DNA of 32,498 nucleotides from Lautropia sp. Its GTDB lineage: Bacteria; Pseudomonadota; Gammaproteobacteria; Burkholderiales; Burkholderiaceae_E. Position numbers and translations under genes: made by a program. The notes beneath the pieces were generated by a model, which searched no databases, was not told the DNA's origin, and saw only the letters and a list, made by a program, of their open reading frames with translations. The stretch spans positions 1-32,498 of the forward strand of contig JAUNHU010000019.1 of the NCBI GenBank assembly GCA_030523825.1. Direction: 5' to 3'. This document shows positions 7,629 to 16,493 of this stretch, piece by piece; positions within the stretch are counted from its first letter, which is position 1, and each line of letters starts with the position of its first letter.

Positions 7629-9632
7629 ATGATGGCGCAGGCCATGTCGCTGGACGAGAACCAGACAACGGTCGGGGTGTCGAGGCTTCAGGAGCGCCCA
7701 GCCACGCCGAGGTCCGAAATTTCTGCGCGCCGGCCGGTGTCGTGGCGGCACCGCCTGGCTACCCGCATCGTCAGTCTGTCCATCGTGGCTTTCATGCTGG
7801 TGCTCAGCATGATCGGCTGGACCCTGTGGCTGTCGTGGCAGCTGGAAGGGGCTGCGGCTGCCATCAACGATACCGGCAGCCTGCGGATGCGGGCCAATCG
7901 TGTCGGTCTTGAACTCCTGCGCCCCGGTGGTGCCGATCAGGATCAGGTGCGCGCCGACCTGCAGAAGCAGGCTGACATTCTGGGGCGCTTTGCCGACGGC
8001 GTGCCCGACCGTCCCCATTTCATGACGCACGACAGCGAGATCAGCCTGCAGGTGCAGCTGGTGACACAGCGCTGGAACGACGAATTGGCTCCGCTGGCCA
8101 CGAGCGCCCTGCAGGACAGACAGGTGGAGCCCTATCTGGCCAAGCTGCCGGTATTCGTGACCGAGGCCGATCGGCTCGTGCGCATGCTTGAAATCGACAA
8201 TGCTGGCAAGACCACGCTGTTGCGGCTGTCGCAGGCGGTGCTGATTGCCCTGGCCGTCATCGGCACGCTGGCCGTGGTTTATCTGCTCTACCGCTGGATC
8301 ATCCGGCCGGTGGCATCGCTGCATGGCGGCATCCTGCGCATGGCCGACCGGGATTTCTCGGTGCGCCTGCCGGTGAACAGCAGTGATGAGCTGGGCGCGC
8401 TGGCACAGGGCTTCAACCACATGGCGAGTCAGTTGCAGAGCCTGTACGAAGACCTGGGCGAGCATGTCCGCCAGAAAACGGCCGAGCTTGAGCGCCAGAA
8501 TCGTCATCTGAGTGCGCTCTACAACATGTCGGTTTTCCTGAATCAGCCGATCGACATCGACGCGCTGTGTCATGGATTCATCGAGCGGGTGATGAAGGAG
8601 TTTTATGCCGACGGTGGCAGCATCCGCGTGCTCGACCCCTCGGGCGAGCGGCTGCACATCGTGGTGTCGGTGGGGTTCTCGGAGGCGCTCGAAGACAGTG
8701 AGCATTGCATGCGCACGGATGCCTGCGTGTGTGGCGAAGCAACCCGGCAGGGCACCGTGGTCATCCGCGACTTCAGGGAGATGAAGCGCCTGGAGGGCAT
8801 CGGCTGTGTACGGGAAGGGTTCCGGGGGCTGTCGGTGTTTCAGATCATGACACCCGATGCCCTGCTGGGTTCCTATTCGCTGCATTTCAAGACACGCACG
8901 CAGATTCCCGAGCGGGAGGTGCAGGTGCTGGAAATGCTGGGCCAGCATCTGGGTGCGGCGCTCGACAATCGGCGCCTGAGTGTGAAGGCACGCGAGCTGG
9001 CGGTGGCCGAGGAGCGCAATCTGGTGGCGCAGGGGCTGCATGACAGCCTTGCCCAGGGACTGAATTTCCTGAACCTGCAGACGCAGATGCTGGGCAGTGC
9101 CGTGCAGAAGCGTGACTGGAAGGAAGTGTCGGATATCGTGCCACTTCTGAAAACCGGCGTGACCGAAAGCTATCAGGATGTGCGGGAGCTGTTGCAGAAT
9201 TTCCGCACGCGCCTTGGTGGCGAGTCATTGCGCAAGGCCGTGGAAGAAACCATCGCCCGTTTCCGGCGGCAGAGTGCTGTACAGGTCAGCCTGCGGGTAA
9301 ATGACCGCGACGGTGCGCCCCTGCATCCCGAGCAGCAGTTGCAGGTGTTGTTCATCCTGCAGGAGGCGCTGTCCAACATCCGCAAGCATGCCAATGCCAG
9401 TCTCGTCGTCGTGCGTATCGACAATGACAGGGATTTCGAGATGAGCATCCGGGACGATGGAAAGGGCTATGATCCCGAGGCCGTGGCCGGAGCCGGTGAA
9501 TCGCATGTTGGCATCAGCATCATGCAGGAGCGTGCGGCGCGCCTGCGCGGACGCCTGCAGCTGGTGAGTGCACCGGGGCAGGGGACGGAAGTGAGTCTGT
9601 TCCTGTCTCAGCAGGACAGGCTGGCCGCCTGA
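7629..9632 (+). CDS. narX: Nitrate/nitrite sensor histidine kinase NarX
   Basis: Inner-membrane sensor that autophosphorylates in response to periplasmic nitrate or nitrite and phosphorylates NarL. ATG 7629 or 7632 follows the purine-rich GAGAGGTGG; the in-frame ATG at 7575 lacks a convincing ribosome-binding site. Numbering from 7629: transmembrane segment 1 spans about 46-68, followed by a NarX-type P-box (INDTGSLRMRANR, about 78-90) that forms the ligand site. Transmembrane segment 2 spans about 204-225, then a HAMP domain. A GAF-like central region contains a cysteine cluster (CMRTDACVCG, about 360-370), which is typical of NarX/NarQ. A HisKA_3 dimerisation domain carries the phospho-acceptor His471 in LHDSLAQGLNFL. 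The ATPase domain has an N-box (EALSNIRKHAN) and DDGKGYD. narL follows 4 bp after the stop. Confidence 0.93.
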   Translation: MMAQAMSLDENQTTVGVSRLQERPATPRSEISARRPVSWRHRLATRIVSLSIVAFMLVLSMIGWTLWLSWQLEGAAAAINDTGSLRMRANRVGLELLRPGGADQDQVRADLQKQADILGRFADGVPDRPHFMTHDSEISLQVQLVTQRWNDELAPLATSALQDRQVEPYLAKLPVFVTEADRLVRMLEIDNAGKTTLLRLSQAVLIALAVIGTLAVVYLLYRWIIRPVASLHGGILRMADRDFSVRLPVNSSDELGALAQGFNHMASQLQSLYEDLGEHVRQKTAELERQNRHLSALYNMSVFLNQPIDIDALCHGFIERVMKEFYADGGSIRVLDPSGERLHIVVSVGFSEALEDSEHCMRTDACVCGEATRQGTVVIRDFREMKRLEGIGCVREGFRGLSVFQIMTPDALLGSYSLHFKTRTQIPEREVQVLEMLGQHLGAALDNRRLSVKARELAVAEERNLVAQGLHDSLAQGLNFLNLQTQMLGSAVQKRDWKEVSDIVPLLKTGVTESYQDVRELLQNFRTRLGGESLRKAVEETIARFRRQSAVQVSLRVNDRDGAPLHPEQQLQVLFILQEALSNIRKHANASLVVVRIDNDRDFEMSIRDDGKGYDPEAVAGAGESHVGISIMQERAARLRGRLQLVSAPGQGTEVSLFLSQQDRLAA

Positions 9633-9636
9633 CGAC

Positions 9637-10428
9637 ATGGATTTCATGATGACCATCAGCATTCTGCTTATCGACGATCACAATCTGTTCCGCTCCGGCG
9701 TTCGTCAGCTATTGGAGCGTGAGACGGACATGCGGATCGTGGCCGAAGCGGCGGATGGGTTCGAGGGGGTCAAGCGCGCGCGCTCGCTGAAGCCGGACGT
9801 GATCCTGCTGGATCTGAACATGCCGGGCATGTCGGGTCTGGAAACCCTGCAGCTGCTTACGCAGGACGTGCCTGATTCGCGCGTCATCATCCTGACCGTG
9901 TCGGAAGAAACCGATGAGCTGACCCTGGCGCTGCGTGCCGGTGCCTGCGGCTACCTGACGAAGGACATTGAGGCCGAGACGCTGGTGGTGGCCATCCGCA
10001 AGGCGTATCAGGGGCATCCGGTCATTGCCGACAGCATGACGGCGAAGCTCGTCGAACAGCTGCGGCAGCAGGGAGGTGTCGGGGGCATGACAGATGGCCG
10101 TATCGGCAGGCCCACAGCTCCGCATGTGCCTGTGGCGCCCTTGCATCGGACAATCGACACGGCGGCGGCCATCGGAGATTCCGTGTCGGTTGCAGGCCAT
10201 TTGCCGGCAGAGGCGCGTCTCACCACGCGCGAGCGCGAGATTATGCAGTATCTGGCCCGGGGGCAGAGCAACAAGGAAATCGCCCGTCAGCTGGATGTGG
10301 CTGAAAGCACCGTGAAGATCCACGTGCAGAACATCATGAAGAAACTCAATCTGAGCAGCCGTGTGCAGATTGCCGTCTATGCGGTGGAGCATGGCCTTTC
10401 CGGTGCTGCGCCCCACGATCCTGCCTGA
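9637..10428 (+). CDS. narL: Nitrate/nitrite response regulator NarL
   Basis: Response regulator that NarX phosphorylates and that then controls nitrate-respiration promoters. The receiver domain has Asp13/Asp14, the phospho-acceptor Asp59 (LLDLNMPG), Thr87 and Lys109. The C-terminal LuxR-type helix-turn-helix starts near residue 194 (LTTREREIMQYLARGQSNKE) and contains AESTVKIHVQNIMKKL. The product is 263 residues, against about 216-219 in well-known NarL proteins. The extra length is a Gly/Pro/Ala-rich linker at about residues 135-190. The start is uncertain: ATG 9637 has no strong ribosome-binding site, and ATG 9646 or 9649 would remove 3-4 residues. Only 4 bp separate it from narX, so the two are co-transcribed. 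Confidence 0.93.
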   Translation: MDFMMTISILLIDDHNLFRSGVRQLLERETDMRIVAEAADGFEGVKRARSLKPDVILLDLNMPGMSGLETLQLLTQDVPDSRVIILTVSEETDELTLALRAGACGYLTKDIEAETLVVAIRKAYQGHPVIADSMTAKLVEQLRQQGGVGGMTDGRIGRPTAPHVPVAPLHRTIDTAAAIGDSVSVAGHLPAEARLTTREREIMQYLARGQSNKEIARQLDVAESTVKIHVQNIMKKLNLSSRVQIAVYAVEHGLSGAAPHDPA

Positions 10429-10553
10429 TCGGCTCATGCCGCCATGTCGCGCCTGATGGCGTGTCAGCCTCTGACGACGGCAGGCCAGCGTGGTGCCCGG
10501 CATGTCGTTCGGCGGCTTTCAGCGATGTGAGCATGGCCGACAGATTGCTGCTC

Positions 10554-11219
10554 TCAGACCACGCGCCCCTCACGCAGCGAGATGATGTGCTGCCCAAGGT
10601 GTTCAGCGTCCGTGTTGTCGTGAGTGATCAGGATCATGGGTACGCGCAGCCGTTGCTGCAATGCGAGCAGCTCGTTGCGCATGCCGGTGCGCAGGTCGTG
10701 GTCCAGCGCCGAAAAGGGCTCGTCGAGCAGCAGTGCACGCGGCTGAGTGACCAGCGCGCGGGCGAGGGCAGTCCGCTGGCGCTGGCCGCCGGAGAGTTCG
10801 GCCGGATACTGGTCGGCAACCGGTGTCAGCTGGAAGGTGTCAAGCCAGTGATCGACTTCGGGAAAGCGCTGCTGGCGGCCGGGATTCTTCCACCAGTGCC
10901 GGGTACTGGCAAAGCCGATGTTCTGCCGTACCGTGAGGTGCGGAAAGAGCGCGTAGTCCTGAAACACGTAGGCCATGTTGCGCTGGCGAGGGGGCAGATG
11001 AATGCCCGCCTGTGCATCGAACAGTCTGTGTTCGCGTACCAGGATGTGGCCGGCATCCGGGCGCAGCAGCCCGGCAATCATCTTGAGCAGCAGGCTTTTT
11101 CCCGAGCCCGAAGGGCCGACGATGACGATGCGCTCGCTGTCGGAACGGATCTGCACGTCCAGCGTGAAACGGTGGCGGCCGTTGTCGAGTGCCTTGCGGA
11201 TGTTCAGGTCGAATGTCAT
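10554..11219 (-). CDS. modC: Molybdate ABC transporter ATP-binding protein ModC (short form)
   Basis: Cytoplasmic ATPase that powers molybdate import through ModB. ABC signatures are complete: Walker A GPSGSGKS, Q-loop in VFQDYALFPHLTV, signature LSGGQRQR, Walker B LLLDEPFSALD and switch histidine in LITHD. I chose ATG 11219 (MTFDLNIRKAL, 221 residues), which lies 23 bp after the modB stop. The in-frame ATG at 11309 would run into modB. The protein ends soon after the ATPase core and lacks the C-terminal TOBE/Mop molybdate-binding domain of E. coli ModC (about 352 residues). Assignment to molybdate rests on the adjacent modA and modB. The gene is convergent with narL across 125 bp. Confidence 0.88.
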   Translation of the reverse strand: MTFDLNIRKALDNGRHRFTLDVQIRSDSERIVIVGPSGSGKSLLLKMIAGLLRPDAGHILVREHRLFDAQAGIHLPPRQRNMAYVFQDYALFPHLTVRQNIGFASTRHWWKNPGRQQRFPEVDHWLDTFQLTPVADQYPAELSGGQRQRTALARALVTQPRALLLDEPFSALDHDLRTGMRNELLALQQRLRVPMILITHDNTDAEHLGQHIISLREGRVV

Positions 11220-11242
11220 CGTGAGCCAAACCCGTATCGTGC

Positions 11243-11923
11243 CTACGGCTGATGCCTGCGCGCGTGGCCTGGTGCCAGATGGCTGGCCGTGAACAGGATG
11301 AGCACGCACACGGCGGATGTGATGAGCACCAGCAGGTTGGCGGTGCTGTCGTCACCTGCCTGCACGGCTTCGTAGATGGCAACCGACAGCGTCTGGGTCT
11401 TGCCGGGAATGCTGCCGGCCACCATGAGGGTGGCACCAAATTCTCCCAGTGCGCGGGCAAAACCGAGCAACAGCCCTGCCATGATGCCGCGCCATGCCAG
11501 TGGCAGCGTGACGCGGAAAAAAACCGCCATGTCCGACAGACCCAGCACGCGCGCGGCCTGTTCCAGCTGCGGATCGACATTCTCGAAGGCGGCACGTGCC
11601 GGCTTGAAGACCAGCGGAAAGACGACCACCGAGGCGGCCAGCACCGCCCCCTGCCAGGAAAAGATCAGGTTGATGCCGAAAGTGTCGTGCAGCCAGCTGC
11701 CGAAAGTGCTGCGCCGGCCGATGAGCACCAGCAGGTAATAGCCGAGCACCGTGGGGGGCATCACCATCGGCAGGGTCAGCAGGGTATCGAGCAGGTTTCG
11801 TCCCGGAAAGCGCACACGCGCCAGCAGATAGCCCACGCCGACTCCCAGCACCAGATTGATGGCGGTGGCCCAGCCGGCAACCTTCAGCGAAAGGCCCAGT
11901 GCGGGCCAGAGGGTGTCCATCAT
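11243..11923 (-). CDS. modB: Molybdate ABC transporter permease ModB
   Basis: Inner-membrane channel subunit of the molybdate importer. The 226-residue protein has about five to six hydrophobic helices, for example SLKVAGWATAINLVLGVGVG and TLLTLPMVMPPTVLGYYLLV. An EAA-type cytoplasmic loop that contacts ModC is visible around VDPQLEQAARVLGLSD and RALGEFGATLMVAGSIPGKT, both typical of ModB. Two adjacent start codons (11923 and 11920) are possible. The first overlaps the modA stop by 4 bp, so translation is probably coupled. Confidence 0.95.
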   Translation of the reverse strand: MMDTLWPALGLSLKVAGWATAINLVLGVGVGYLLARVRFPGRNLLDTLLTLPMVMPPTVLGYYLLVLIGRRSTFGSWLHDTFGINLIFSWQGAVLAASVVVFPLVFKPARAAFENVDPQLEQAARVLGLSDMAVFFRVTLPLAWRGIMAGLLLGFARALGEFGATLMVAGSIPGKTQTLSVAIYEAVQAGDDSTANLLVLITSAVCVLILFTASHLAPGHARRHQP

Positions 11924-12744
11924 GGTTTCCGGAAGCCGAATTTTTTCAGCACGGCCTGACCTTCGGGCGAGAGCACGTGGGCGATGAAGCGTCTGGCTTC
12001 GGTCTCGTCTGCCGCATGACGGGTGAGCGCGATCGGATAGGTGACAGGGACGCCTGCAGGAACCTGGAAGGCGGTTTTCACCTTGTCCTTGCCGATGTGT
12101 GCATCGGTGGCGTAGACGAAACCGGCATCCACTTCACCACGTGACACGTAATCGAGCGACTGGCGCACGTTCTGGGTGTGGATGAACTTGCCGGACAGGG
12201 CGTTCCAGTGGCCGGTGGATTCGAGCGAGGTTTTTGCGTAGCGGCCCGCAGGAACGCTGGCGGGGTTGCCGAGGGCGATCTTCTGTACGTCGGGTGAATG
12301 CAGGCTGGCCAGCGTGGTGAGCGACAGCCTGCTGTCGGCGGGGGTGATGACCACCAGTTGGTTGGCGGTGAAATCCTGTCGGGAACCGGGGGCGATCAAG
12401 CCCTGTTGCTCGGCCCTGTTCATGGTTTCCTGATCGGCCGTGGCAAGGACATCGACCGGCGCGCCCCTGCCGATTTGCGCCAGCAGGGCACCGGATGCCG
12501 CGAAATTCAGCGATACGCTGGCATCCGGGTGCCTGGCTTCGTAGTTCCGTGCGATTTCGCTGAATGCCTGGGTGAGACTGGATGCGGCCGACACGGTGAT
12601 CTCACCGGCGGTTGCGCTGATGCTGGTGCAGGAGAAAAGCAGGGCAGCGGAAAGCCGGACGAGGGCGACGCGCGTTTCCCGGTTCTGATGCAGGGAACTG
12701 CAGGGGCGAGAAGATGGGAGTGGACCGGGGAGGGTGAAGGGCAT
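11920..12744 (-). CDS. modA: Periplasmic molybdate-binding protein ModA
   Basis: Periplasmic substrate-binding protein that captures molybdate (and usually tungstate) for ModBC. After a signal peptide ending near SISATAGE, the mature protein begins ITVSAASSLTQAFSEIA. It contains the family segments NFAASGALLAQIGRGAPVDV, NPASVPAGRYA and VDAGFVYATDA, in which the Ser, Ala and Tyr oxyanion ligands are found. The N-terminus as read from ATG 12744 has about 25 residues before the hydrophobic stretch, longer than usual. No better ATG, GTG or TTG was seen in frame, so the exact start is uncertain. It is the first gene of modABC. The 184 bp upstream show no clear ModE operator. Confidence 0.94.
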   Translation of the reverse strand: MPFTLPGPLPSSRPCSSLHQNRETRVALVRLSAALLFSCTSISATAGEITVSAASSLTQAFSEIARNYEARHPDASVSLNFAASGALLAQIGRGAPVDVLATADQETMNRAEQQGLIAPGSRQDFTANQLVVITPADSRLSLTTLASLHSPDVQKIALGNPASVPAGRYAKTSLESTGHWNALSGKFIHTQNVRQSLDYVSRGEVDAGFVYATDAHIGKDKVKTAFQVPAGVPVTYPIALTRHAADETEARRFIAHVLSPEGQAVLKKFGFRKP

Positions 12745-12928
12745 GAGGGCTTCTCAGGCGTCGTCATGCTCGTGAATATACAACGTGCCACGCAGGGAGG
12801 CTCATGCGCTCAACCACGGTGCGCGATGGCTGGCGTGTGCGCGTCGGGATGGGGTTGCGCGAGGACGAACAAGTGCGCAAGACGCTCCGGGAGTCCGGGA
12901 GAAAGGCGGACGGGGCCCGAAGACGGCT

Positions 12929-13552
12929 TCATTCGGTCGGGAGCAGGGAAAACTGTTCGGAGCGATCTGCATGGGGGCTGGTCTGCCCGGCCGGGATGCC
13001 TTCCAGCCTGAGCAGTGCCACCTTGGTGGGCAGACCGCCGCCGAAGCCGACGAGTGATCCGTTGGCGCCGATGACGCGGTGGCAGGGGATGATGATGGGA
13101 ATGGGATTCCTGCCGTTGGCAGCGCCCACGGCGCGCATGCCCTTCGGGTTGCCGATGTGCTGTGCCAGTTGCAGGTAACTCCAGGTGTGGCCGAAGGGAA
13201 TGTCTCGGAGTGCCTGCCAGACACGGCGCTGGAATGCCGTGCCCTGTGGCGCCAGCGGCAGATCGAAGTCACGGCGTGTTCCGGCGAAATATTCGTCGAG
13301 TTGCTGTCGGGTGCGGATGAGGATGGCGATGGCGTCGTGTTGACCGGATTCTGTGGGGTTGCTGGTGATGCCCTGCGCAGCGCAAGCCGCCTGCCATTGC
13401 GGGTGATCGGACACATCGACCCATTTGCCGTCTCGCGCAACCGGATGGCGGTTTTCGGGAAACTCGATGGCGTGCAGGCCGTCTTCCGTGGCCGCGATCA
13501 TCAGTTGGCCGATGGGGCTGTGAATGTGGGTGAAGTGGATGAGGTCGGGCAT
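12929..13552 (-). CDS. ogt: Methylated-DNA--[protein]-cysteine S-methyltransferase (Ogt type)
   Basis: Suicide repair protein that removes methyl groups from O6-methylguanine and O4-methylthymine. From ATG 13552 the product is 207 residues. It begins [20 protein letters not shown], which is typical for the family. The acceptor Cys157 lies in IPCHRVIG, preceded by [20 protein letters not shown] (helix-turn-helix and arginine-finger region) and followed by [19 protein letters not shown]. Longer frames upstream to 13789 read through low-complexity intergenic sequence and are not supported. It lies 155 bp downstream of the Ada-AlkA gene on the same strand, so the two alkylation-repair genes may be co-expressed. 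Confidence 0.95.
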   Translation of the reverse strand: MPDLIHFTHIHSPIGQLMIAATEDGLHAIEFPENRHPVARDGKWVDVSDHPQWQAACAAQGITSNPTESGQHDAIAILIRTRQQLDEYFAGTRRDFDLPLAPQGTAFQRRVWQALRDIPFGHTWSYLQLAQHIGNPKGMRAVGAANGRNPIPIIIPCHRVIGANGSLVGFGGGLPTKVALLRLEGIPAGQTSPHADRSEQFSLLPTE

Positions 13553-13707
13553 CGGAGGTCTCCGGTTTCTGTGCAAGGCACGGTTTGCGTGATTCCGGCA
13601 GGCAGTCAGGTTTTCTCGTGCTTGCGTGCTGTTTGTTCGTGATGATGATGGCTGTTGCGGTACAGGTGGGGTTGTATTGAGGCGAGCTTGCTGTCGTGCA
13701 GGAGCTG

Positions 13708-15582
13708 TCAGCGGTCCCTGATTGCTTCCGCCTGCGTGCTGGCAGCATGCCACAGGTGGATGACGGCGTAGGCACGCCACGGGCGCCACGCTTCGGCACG
13801 CTGCAGGAGTTGCTTCGTGGAGATGAGGGAGGGGGCGCCGTTTGTGCCGGTCGATGGGCTGGCTTGGCGGGCGGACGCCTTGCGGGAAGTTTTGTGTTCC
13901 AGGGGGACCGTGTTTTCGGATGACAGCGTCATTTGCTTGCGCAGCACCAGATCGCCAGCGGGAAAGGCGTCGGGGTGCGAGAGGGCACGCATGGCGATGT
14001 AATGTGCAGTCCAGTCGCCAATGCCCGGCAACCGGGTCAGCTGCGCGATGAATTCCTCCAGTGGCGGCGGGTTTTCTAGGCTGATCCGGCCCTCGCAGAG
14101 CGCACGGGAAAACTCCAGCAGCGTGCCGGCGCGACGCTGCGGCAGACCGATGCTGCGGATGTCATCGACACTGAGCGATGCGATGCGCTCCGGCGATGGA
14201 AAAAGGCTGTGGAGATGTATGGGGGTGTTGCCGTGTGTACCGGGAATGAGGATGTTGGTGTGCAGCGGCTGGCCGTATCGGGTGACGAGCCGCCGTGCCA
14301 GCGTGATGCCAGCGGCAACGCTTACCTGTTGGCCCAGAATGGCGCGGGCCACCACTTCAAAGCCCTGCCAGCCACCGGGCAGGCGCAGGCCGGGGCGGGC
14401 ACTGACGAGTGGTGCCAGGGCGGGGTCTTTGCCCAACTGATCCTGAATGGCCTGCGGATTCGCATCCAGGTCGAAAACGCGGCGCACATGCTGCACGACG
14501 CCTGCCAGTGCGGAAGGGCGAAGGTGGTGTACCTGCAATTTCAGTGCGGGCACCTCGTCATCCCAGGCGCTGACCGATAACCAGGCGCCATCGGCATCGA
14601 ACAGGCGGACATAACAGGTGTCGTCGATGTGCTCCACGCCGGGCAGGGCGCGCAGGCGCAGGAACTTCAGCGCAGCGCTGAAATCGAAAGGTGGCCGATA
14701 GGCGAGTTTCAGCGTGAGGGTTTCGGCATGCTGACGGAGTGTGGCAGATGACGCCGGCTCTGGCGATGCGCTATGCGTGGAAGCATGTCGGGAGGTTTTC
14801 TGTCGTGCATCGGGAGGGCGGGTGTCGCCGCTGTCTGCGTCTCCTGTTCCTGACTTGCGGATGCGGCTGGGGGGCATGCCGTAGGCATTGAGGAAGGCGT
14901 CGTTGAAGCGGCGCAGGCTGCCGAAACCTGCGGCCTCTGCCACCTGGATGACGGACAGGCGAGTTTCGGTGAGCAATTGCTTGGCAAAAAGCAATCGGCG
15001 GGTGTCGTGAACCTGCTGCGGGCTGACTCCGAAACTTTCCTGAAACAGCCTGCGGAGATGACGTTCGCTGATGTGCAGGCGTCGGGCGATGGCGGTTATG
15101 GAAAGGCGTGGGGCGGAGGCAGGCGTTTCGCGGCTGGCCTGTGCGGCAGGTAGGAACTCGCATGCTTCGGGTTCAAGGGTTTTCCTTTCCCCGGCTCCGC
15201 TGGTGGTTCTCTTGGCGGGGGGGCTGGAAAGCGATGAGGTGGCGGCCGACGATGTTCCGGGGGATGTGGCGTGGCAAGTCGGGCAGGTGTCTTCCATCAT
15301 GCGCAGCGCGCGGGAAACGAGCGTGTCGGCGCGTCGCCAGCTGGTGCCTGCCGGGGACAGTTCCGGGCGACAGCGCAGGCAGGGGCGGAAGCCTGCGGCT
15401 TCGGCGCTGGCTGCGCTGGGGTGGTACTCGACGTTTTCTGCCCTGGGAGCTGGTGCAGGGCAGACCGGGCGGCAATAGATGCCGGTGGTTTTCACGGCCG
15501 TGAAGAACAGGCCGTCGAAGCGTGCATCGCGCGTAAGTCGGGCCTGTTCACAGACCTGCAGTGGTGGCAGGGTCGATGTCAT
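13708..15582 (-). CDS. Ada N-domain / AraC / AlkA fusion: DNA-3-methyladenine glycosylase with alkylation-sensing regulator
   Basis: A 624-residue alkylation-response protein with three modules. Residues 1-75 are the Ada zinc domain; cysteines 37, 41, 68 and 71 match E. coli Ada Cys38, 42, 69 and 72, the methylphosphotriester acceptor and zinc ligands. Residues about 157-245 are an AraC-type DNA-binding domain ([20 protein letters not shown] and [19 protein letters not shown]). From about 289 comes an AlkA domain ([16 protein letters not shown]) with helix-hairpin-helix [20 protein letters not shown] and the catalytic Asp near 544 in [11 protein letters not shown]. The architecture is known in proteobacteria. 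The odd feature is low-complexity Ser/Thr/Ala-rich insertions at about 105-150, 255-285 and 555-590, the last within the glycosylase domain. It probably senses alkyl damage, activates repair genes and excises 3-methyladenine. Confidence 0.9.
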   Translation of the reverse strand: MTSTLPPLQVCEQARLTRDARFDGLFFTAVKTTGIYCRPVCPAPAPRAENVEYHPSAASAEAAGFRPCLRCRPELSPAGTSWRRADTLVSRALRMMEDTCPTCHATSPGTSSAATSSLSSPPAKRTTSGAGERKTLEPEACEFLPAAQASRETPASAPRLSITAIARRLHISERHLRRLFQESFGVSPQQVHDTRRLLFAKQLLTETRLSVIQVAEAAGFGSLRRFNDAFLNAYGMPPSRIRKSGTGDADSGDTRPPDARQKTSRHASTHSASPEPASSATLRQHAETLTLKLAYRPPFDFSAALKFLRLRALPGVEHIDDTCYVRLFDADGAWLSVSAWDDEVPALKLQVHHLRPSALAGVVQHVRRVFDLDANPQAIQDQLGKDPALAPLVSARPGLRLPGGWQGFEVVARAILGQQVSVAAGITLARRLVTRYGQPLHTNILIPGTHGNTPIHLHSLFPSPERIASLSVDDIRSIGLPQRRAGTLLEFSRALCEGRISLENPPPLEEFIAQLTRLPGIGDWTAHYIAMRALSHPDAFPAGDLVLRKQMTLSSENTVPLEHKTSRKASARQASPSTGTNGAPSLISTKQLLQRAEAWRPWRAYAVIHLWHAASTQAEAIRDR

Positions 15583-15684
15583 GCCGGCAGACTAACACCG
15601 TTTGGGATGCCAGACTCGCCAGAAACGGACATCAATGATCAGGGGGCGTGAGCTTGCTGAAGCACGACTGGAGGACGGGCGCCA

Positions 15685-16323
15685 TCAGCGGATGATGTCG
15701 GCGATGAGGCGAAGGGCAAAGAGCATCAGCAGCAGGCCCATGAGGCGCTCGAACCAGTGGCCGAGACGCAGGAATGCCTGGCGCACGGCCTTGCCGGAAA
15801 ACAGGGTGGCCACCAGCGAAAACCAGATCATGTTGAGCATGCACATCCAGAGCCCGTAGCCCGCCTGCACGATGAGCGGGGTTTGTGCGCTGACGACACT
15901 GGTGAAGATGGCGAGAAAGAACAGCGTGACCTTGGGATTGGTGGCGTTGGTGAAGAATCCCATCAGGAACAGCTTGCGCGCGCTGTCCTGGGGAACGCCT
16001 GCACCGTTGTTGGCGGGGTCGAGGGAGGCAGGTTTTGCCCGCATCATGTGGAGGGCAATCCAGGCGATGTAGGCAGCGCCCAAGGCGCGGGCGACGTTGA
16101 GCAGCCAGGGCAGCGCGTGCATCAGGGCTCCCACACCCAGCACGGTGTACAGGATGTGTACCGAAAGCCCGGCGGCGATGCCCGCCGCAATCCAGATGCC
16201 CGCTGCACGACCCTGACGCACGCTCTGGGCGATGACGAGTGCGAAGTCCGGGCCGGGGGCAATCATGGCCAGGGCGTGCATGCTGGCGAGGGTGAGGAAT
16301 TCGGGGAGCAGGTCGTGTGGCAT
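15685..16323 (-). CDS. LysE/RhtB family amino-acid exporter
   Basis: Predicted inner-membrane exporter of 212 residues (start ATG 16323, MPHDLLPEFLTLASMHALAM). About six hydrophobic segments are visible. The N-terminal signature APGPDFALVIAQSVRQGRAAG is diagnostic of the LysE/RhtB superfamily, and FFTNATNPKVTLFFLAIFTS is the second conserved block. The superfamily exports amino acids such as threonine, homoserine, lysine or cysteine derivatives. The substrate cannot be told from sequence. Longer frames to 16497 are not supported because no hydrophobic or conserved sequence lies there. The gene stands alone between the Ada-AlkA gene (102 bp) and the unknown gene (170 bp). Confidence 0.9.
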   Translation of the reverse strand: MPHDLLPEFLTLASMHALAMIAPGPDFALVIAQSVRQGRAAGIWIAAGIAAGLSVHILYTVLGVGALMHALPWLLNVARALGAAYIAWIALHMMRAKPASLDPANNGAGVPQDSARKLFLMGFFTNATNPKVTLFFLAIFTSVVSAQTPLIVQAGYGLWMCMLNMIWFSLVATLFSGKAVRQAFLRLGHWFERLMGLLLMLFALRLIADIIR

Positions 16324-16493
16324 GGGGGGCGAGACAACGTTGGGGCGGGCCGGCGTGGTTCCTTGTCTGGCAGCGCACCGTCTGGCGTGCAGCATGGGCC
16401 ATTTCAGCCGTGCAAGGCCCGGCCGTGACCGAGGGTCATGATAGCGCTTCGATGCGCTGGCGCCGGACGCTACACGTGCAGGCAGGTGTGTTG

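Noticed and set aside
4981-9041. Long minus-strand open frames opposite narH-narI (508 codons) and narX (675 codons)
   Set aside because: They lie antisense to narHJI and narX, whose catalytic motifs are intact. Their translations are His/Gln/Arg-rich and without domains, which is typical of GC-rich shadow frames.
12762-12785. Possible ModE (Mo-box) operator upstream of modA, CGTCATGC-N8-ATACAACG
   Set aside because: Only about four of eight positions of the half-sites are symmetric and the match to known ModE sites is poor.
12880-12905. Direct repeat TCCGGGAG TCCGGGAG after ogt as a terminator
   Set aside because: It is a short direct repeat with only weak pairing and no T-tract on the minus strand.
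13553-13789. N-terminal extension of Ogt to 13789
   Set aside because: The added sequence is low complexity and precedes a canonical Ogt start ([15 protein letters not shown]) at 13552.
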